From Streptacidiphilus fuscans (GTDB lineage: Bacteria; Actinomycetota; Actinomycetes; Streptomycetales; Streptomycetaceae), in the NCBI RefSeq assembly GCF_015690355.1, contig NZ_JADPRT010000009.1, positions 94,427 to 158,426 on the forward strand: a stretch of DNA of 64,000 bases. The letters are read 5' to 3'. Of this stretch, positions 62,522 to 64,000 are shown piece after piece. The translations under genes and the position numbers were made by a program. The notes beneath the pieces are model-generated. The model was not told the origin of the DNA. It made no database searches and saw nothing but the letters and a program-made list of their open reading frames with translations. The first letter of the stretch is position 1. Every line of letters begins with the position of its first letter.

Positions 62522-63937
62522 ATGTCTGCTACTCCGGTACGTGTCCGCTTCGCCCCCTCGCCCACCGGCATGTTCCACGTCGGTGGCGCGCGTTCCGCTC
62601 TGTACAACTGGGCCGTGGCGCGACAGTCCGAAGGCGGCGTCTTCGTGCTCCGCATCGAGGACACCGACGCCGCGCGCAACAAGCCGGAGTGGATCGACGG
62701 CATCATCAACGCGCTCGCCGCGATCGGGATCAGCAAGGACGACCCGGCCTTCGAGGGCCCGTACTTCCAGTCCCAGAACGCCGACCGCCACCGCGAGGCC
62801 GCCGCGCAGCTGCGCGACGCCGGGCGCGCCTACTACTGCGACTGCACCCGCGAGGAGCTCGCCAAGCGCACCGGCTCCGAGCAGCTGGGCTACGACGGCT
62901 TCTGCCGCGACCGGGGCCTCGCGTACGCCGAGGGCCGCGCGCTGCGCTTCCGCACGCCGGACGAGGGCGAGACGCTGGTCAAGGACGTCGTCCGCGGCGA
63001 CACCGTCTTCCCGAACAAGGCCATCGAGGACTTCGTCATCGCCCGCGGCGACGGCTCCCCGGTCTTCCTGCTCGCCAACGTCGTCGACGACCTGGACGAG
63101 AAGGTCACCGAGGTCATCCGCGGCGAGGAGCACCTCTCCAACACCCCCAAGCAGCAGCTGCTCTGGGAGGCGCTGGGGGCGACCCCGCCGGTCTGGGCGC
63201 ACCTGTCGGTGATCGTCAACGAGAAGCGGCAGAAGCTCTCCAAGCGCCGCGACAAGGTCGCGCTGGAGGACTACCTGGCCGAGGGCTTCCTGCCGGAGGC
63301 CATGGTCAACTACCTGATGCTGCTGGGCTGGGCCCCGGGCGCGGACGAGGAGATCCTCCCCTTCGAGGAGCTGCAGCGCCGCTTCCGGATCGAGGACGTC
63401 AACACCTCGCCGGCCTTCTTCGACATCAAGAAGCTGACCGCGTTCAACGGCGAGTACATCCGCGCCCTCAGCGCGGAGCAGTTCCTGGCCGCGTGCGCCC
63501 CGTACCTGGTCGCGCCGTACGCCAACTGGACCCCGGAGCAGTTCGACCGGGCCCTCTTCGAGGAGATCGCCCCGCTGGCGCAGACCCGCCTCGCGGTGCT
63601 GTCGGAGATCACCGCCAACGTCGACTTCCTCTTCCTGGACCAGCCGGTCGAGGACGGGGCCTCCTGGACCAAGGCGATGAAGCCGGGCGCGGCGGAGGTC
63701 CTGCGGGACGCCCGCGAGGCGTACCAGACGACGGAGTGGGCGGCGGAGCCGCTGAAGCAGACCCTCCTGGAGATCGGCGAGCGCCACGGCCTCAAGCTGG
63801 GCAAGGCCCAGGCGCCTGTTCGCGTGGCGGTCACGGGCCGGACGGTGGGGCTCCCGCTGTTCGAGTCCCTGGAGGCGCTGGGCCGCGAGCGCGTGCTGGC
63901 ACGCCTGGACGCTGCGCTCGTGAAGCTGGAGAAGTAA
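62522..63937 (+). CDS. gltX: Glutamyl-tRNA synthetase
   Basis: 471 residues, discriminating class I aminoacyl-tRNA synthetase charging tRNA-Glu. The HIGH-like motif is in FAPSPTGMFHVGGARSALYN and KMSKS is in RQKLSKRRDKVAL. FRTPDEGETLVKDVV and the anticodon-binding C-terminal domain follow. ATG at 62522. It ends with a strong terminator at the window edge. Confidence 0.96.
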   Translation: MSATPVRVRFAPSPTGMFHVGGARSALYNWAVARQSEGGVFVLRIEDTDAARNKPEWIDGIINALAAIGISKDDPAFEGPYFQSQNADRHREAAAQLRDAGRAYYCDCTREELAKRTGSEQLGYDGFCRDRGLAYAEGRALRFRTPDEGETLVKDVVRGDTVFPNKAIEDFVIARGDGSPVFLLANVVDDLDEKVTEVIRGEEHLSNTPKQQLLWEALGATPPVWAHLSVIVNEKRQKLSKRRDKVALEDYLAEGFLPEAMVNYLMLLGWAPGADEEILPFEELQRRFRIEDVNTSPAFFDIKKLTAFNGEYIRALSAEQFLAACAPYLVAPYANWTPEQFDRALFEEIAPLAQTRLAVLSEITANVDFLFLDQPVEDGASWTKAMKPGAAEVLRDAREAYQTTEWAAEPLKQTLLEIGERHGLKLGKAQAPVRVAVTGRTVGLPLFESLEALGRERVLARLDAALVKLEK

Positions 63938-63944
63938 GAACGCT

Positions 63945-63994
63945 GGACGTGGCAACGCCTCAGGGGTGCGCGCCTCTGAGGCGTTGCCACGTCC
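63945..63994 (+). terminator. Terminator after gltX
   Basis: Perfect 19-base-pair stem: GGACGTGGCAACGCCTCAG (63945-63963) with its complement at 63976-63994, 12-base loop. Seven bases after the gltX stop. Confidence 0.82.
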
Positions 63995-64000
63995 GTATCT

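Overview
This 64-kb, very GC-rich window has the codon use and gene families of an actinomycete, most likely Streptomycetaceae (Streptomyces, Kitasatospora or Streptacidiphilus type). The supporting markers are a WblA-type WhiB protein, a Crp, a pair of ArsA/Get3-like ATPases, LytR-CpsA-Psr proteins, abundant GTG starts with 1-4 base stop/start overlaps, and intergenic inverted repeats typical of streptomycetes. The genus cannot be fixed from this sequence alone.

Housekeeping frame. The left edge (1-4281, minus strand) carries a CoA-pyrophosphatase-type NUDIX gene (cut by the window edge), nth, and the 2-oxoacid:ferredoxin oxidoreductase genes korB and korA. The right part (37349-47919) carries crp, an MBL hydrolase, a NUDIX gene, ridA, a DUF4177 gene, two ArsA-like ATPases, wblA, a class A PBP, a GatB/YqeY gene and a metallophosphoesterase. 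This is essentially the actinobacterial nth-crp-ArsA-whiB-ponA neighbourhood. Here crp and nth, normally neighbours, lie 36 kb apart, so the DNA between them looks inserted or rearranged.

Accessory region (about 4340-22512). This appears to be an undescribed biosynthetic gene cluster built around guanidine chemistry. A five-gene minus-strand operon encodes an amidinotransferase, a GNAT-ferredoxin fusion, a MOSC protein lacking its usual cysteine, a circularly permuted ATP-grasp enzyme and an MFS exporter. A divergent plus-strand operon encodes a haem-oxygenase-like diiron oxidase, two ATP-grasp ligases, a YqcI/YcgG (GntA/DcsA-type) guanidine N-hydroxylase and an SDR. Beyond a strong terminator lie an acetylglutamate kinase paralogue, a RidA, a class V PLP enzyme, a MocR regulator, a PaaE-like ferredoxin reductase, a small secreted peptide and a LuxR regulator. 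The two divergent promoters share GCCAA-N10-TTGGC inverted repeats. The chemistry suggested is: make a guanidino acid, N-oxidise it, and couple it to amino acids through ATP-grasp ligases.

Middle region (22.7-37.2 kb). It holds an alpha/beta hydrolase, an HhH-GPD protein, a secreted ScyD-like protein and a magnesium island. The island has an ArsR regulator, a type III P-type ATPase with an altered TGE motif, and an M-box riboswitch leading an NRAMP-related transporter. These are followed by a membrane glycosyltransferase-like protein, a NUDIX protein, a DUF6542 protein and an LCP protein.

Right end (47.9-64 kb). It holds a LysR gene, two identical tRNA-Pro(CGG) genes flanking a second LCP gene, a pyruvate-oxidase-like ThDP enzyme, a Pro/Gln-rich membrane protein, a short MarR gene divergent from a membrane protein, glutaminase, an enoyl-CoA hydratase homologue, an MFS transporter, a secreted esterase, a DinB protein, an AhpD-like protein with SigJ behind a consensus Crp site, and gltX.
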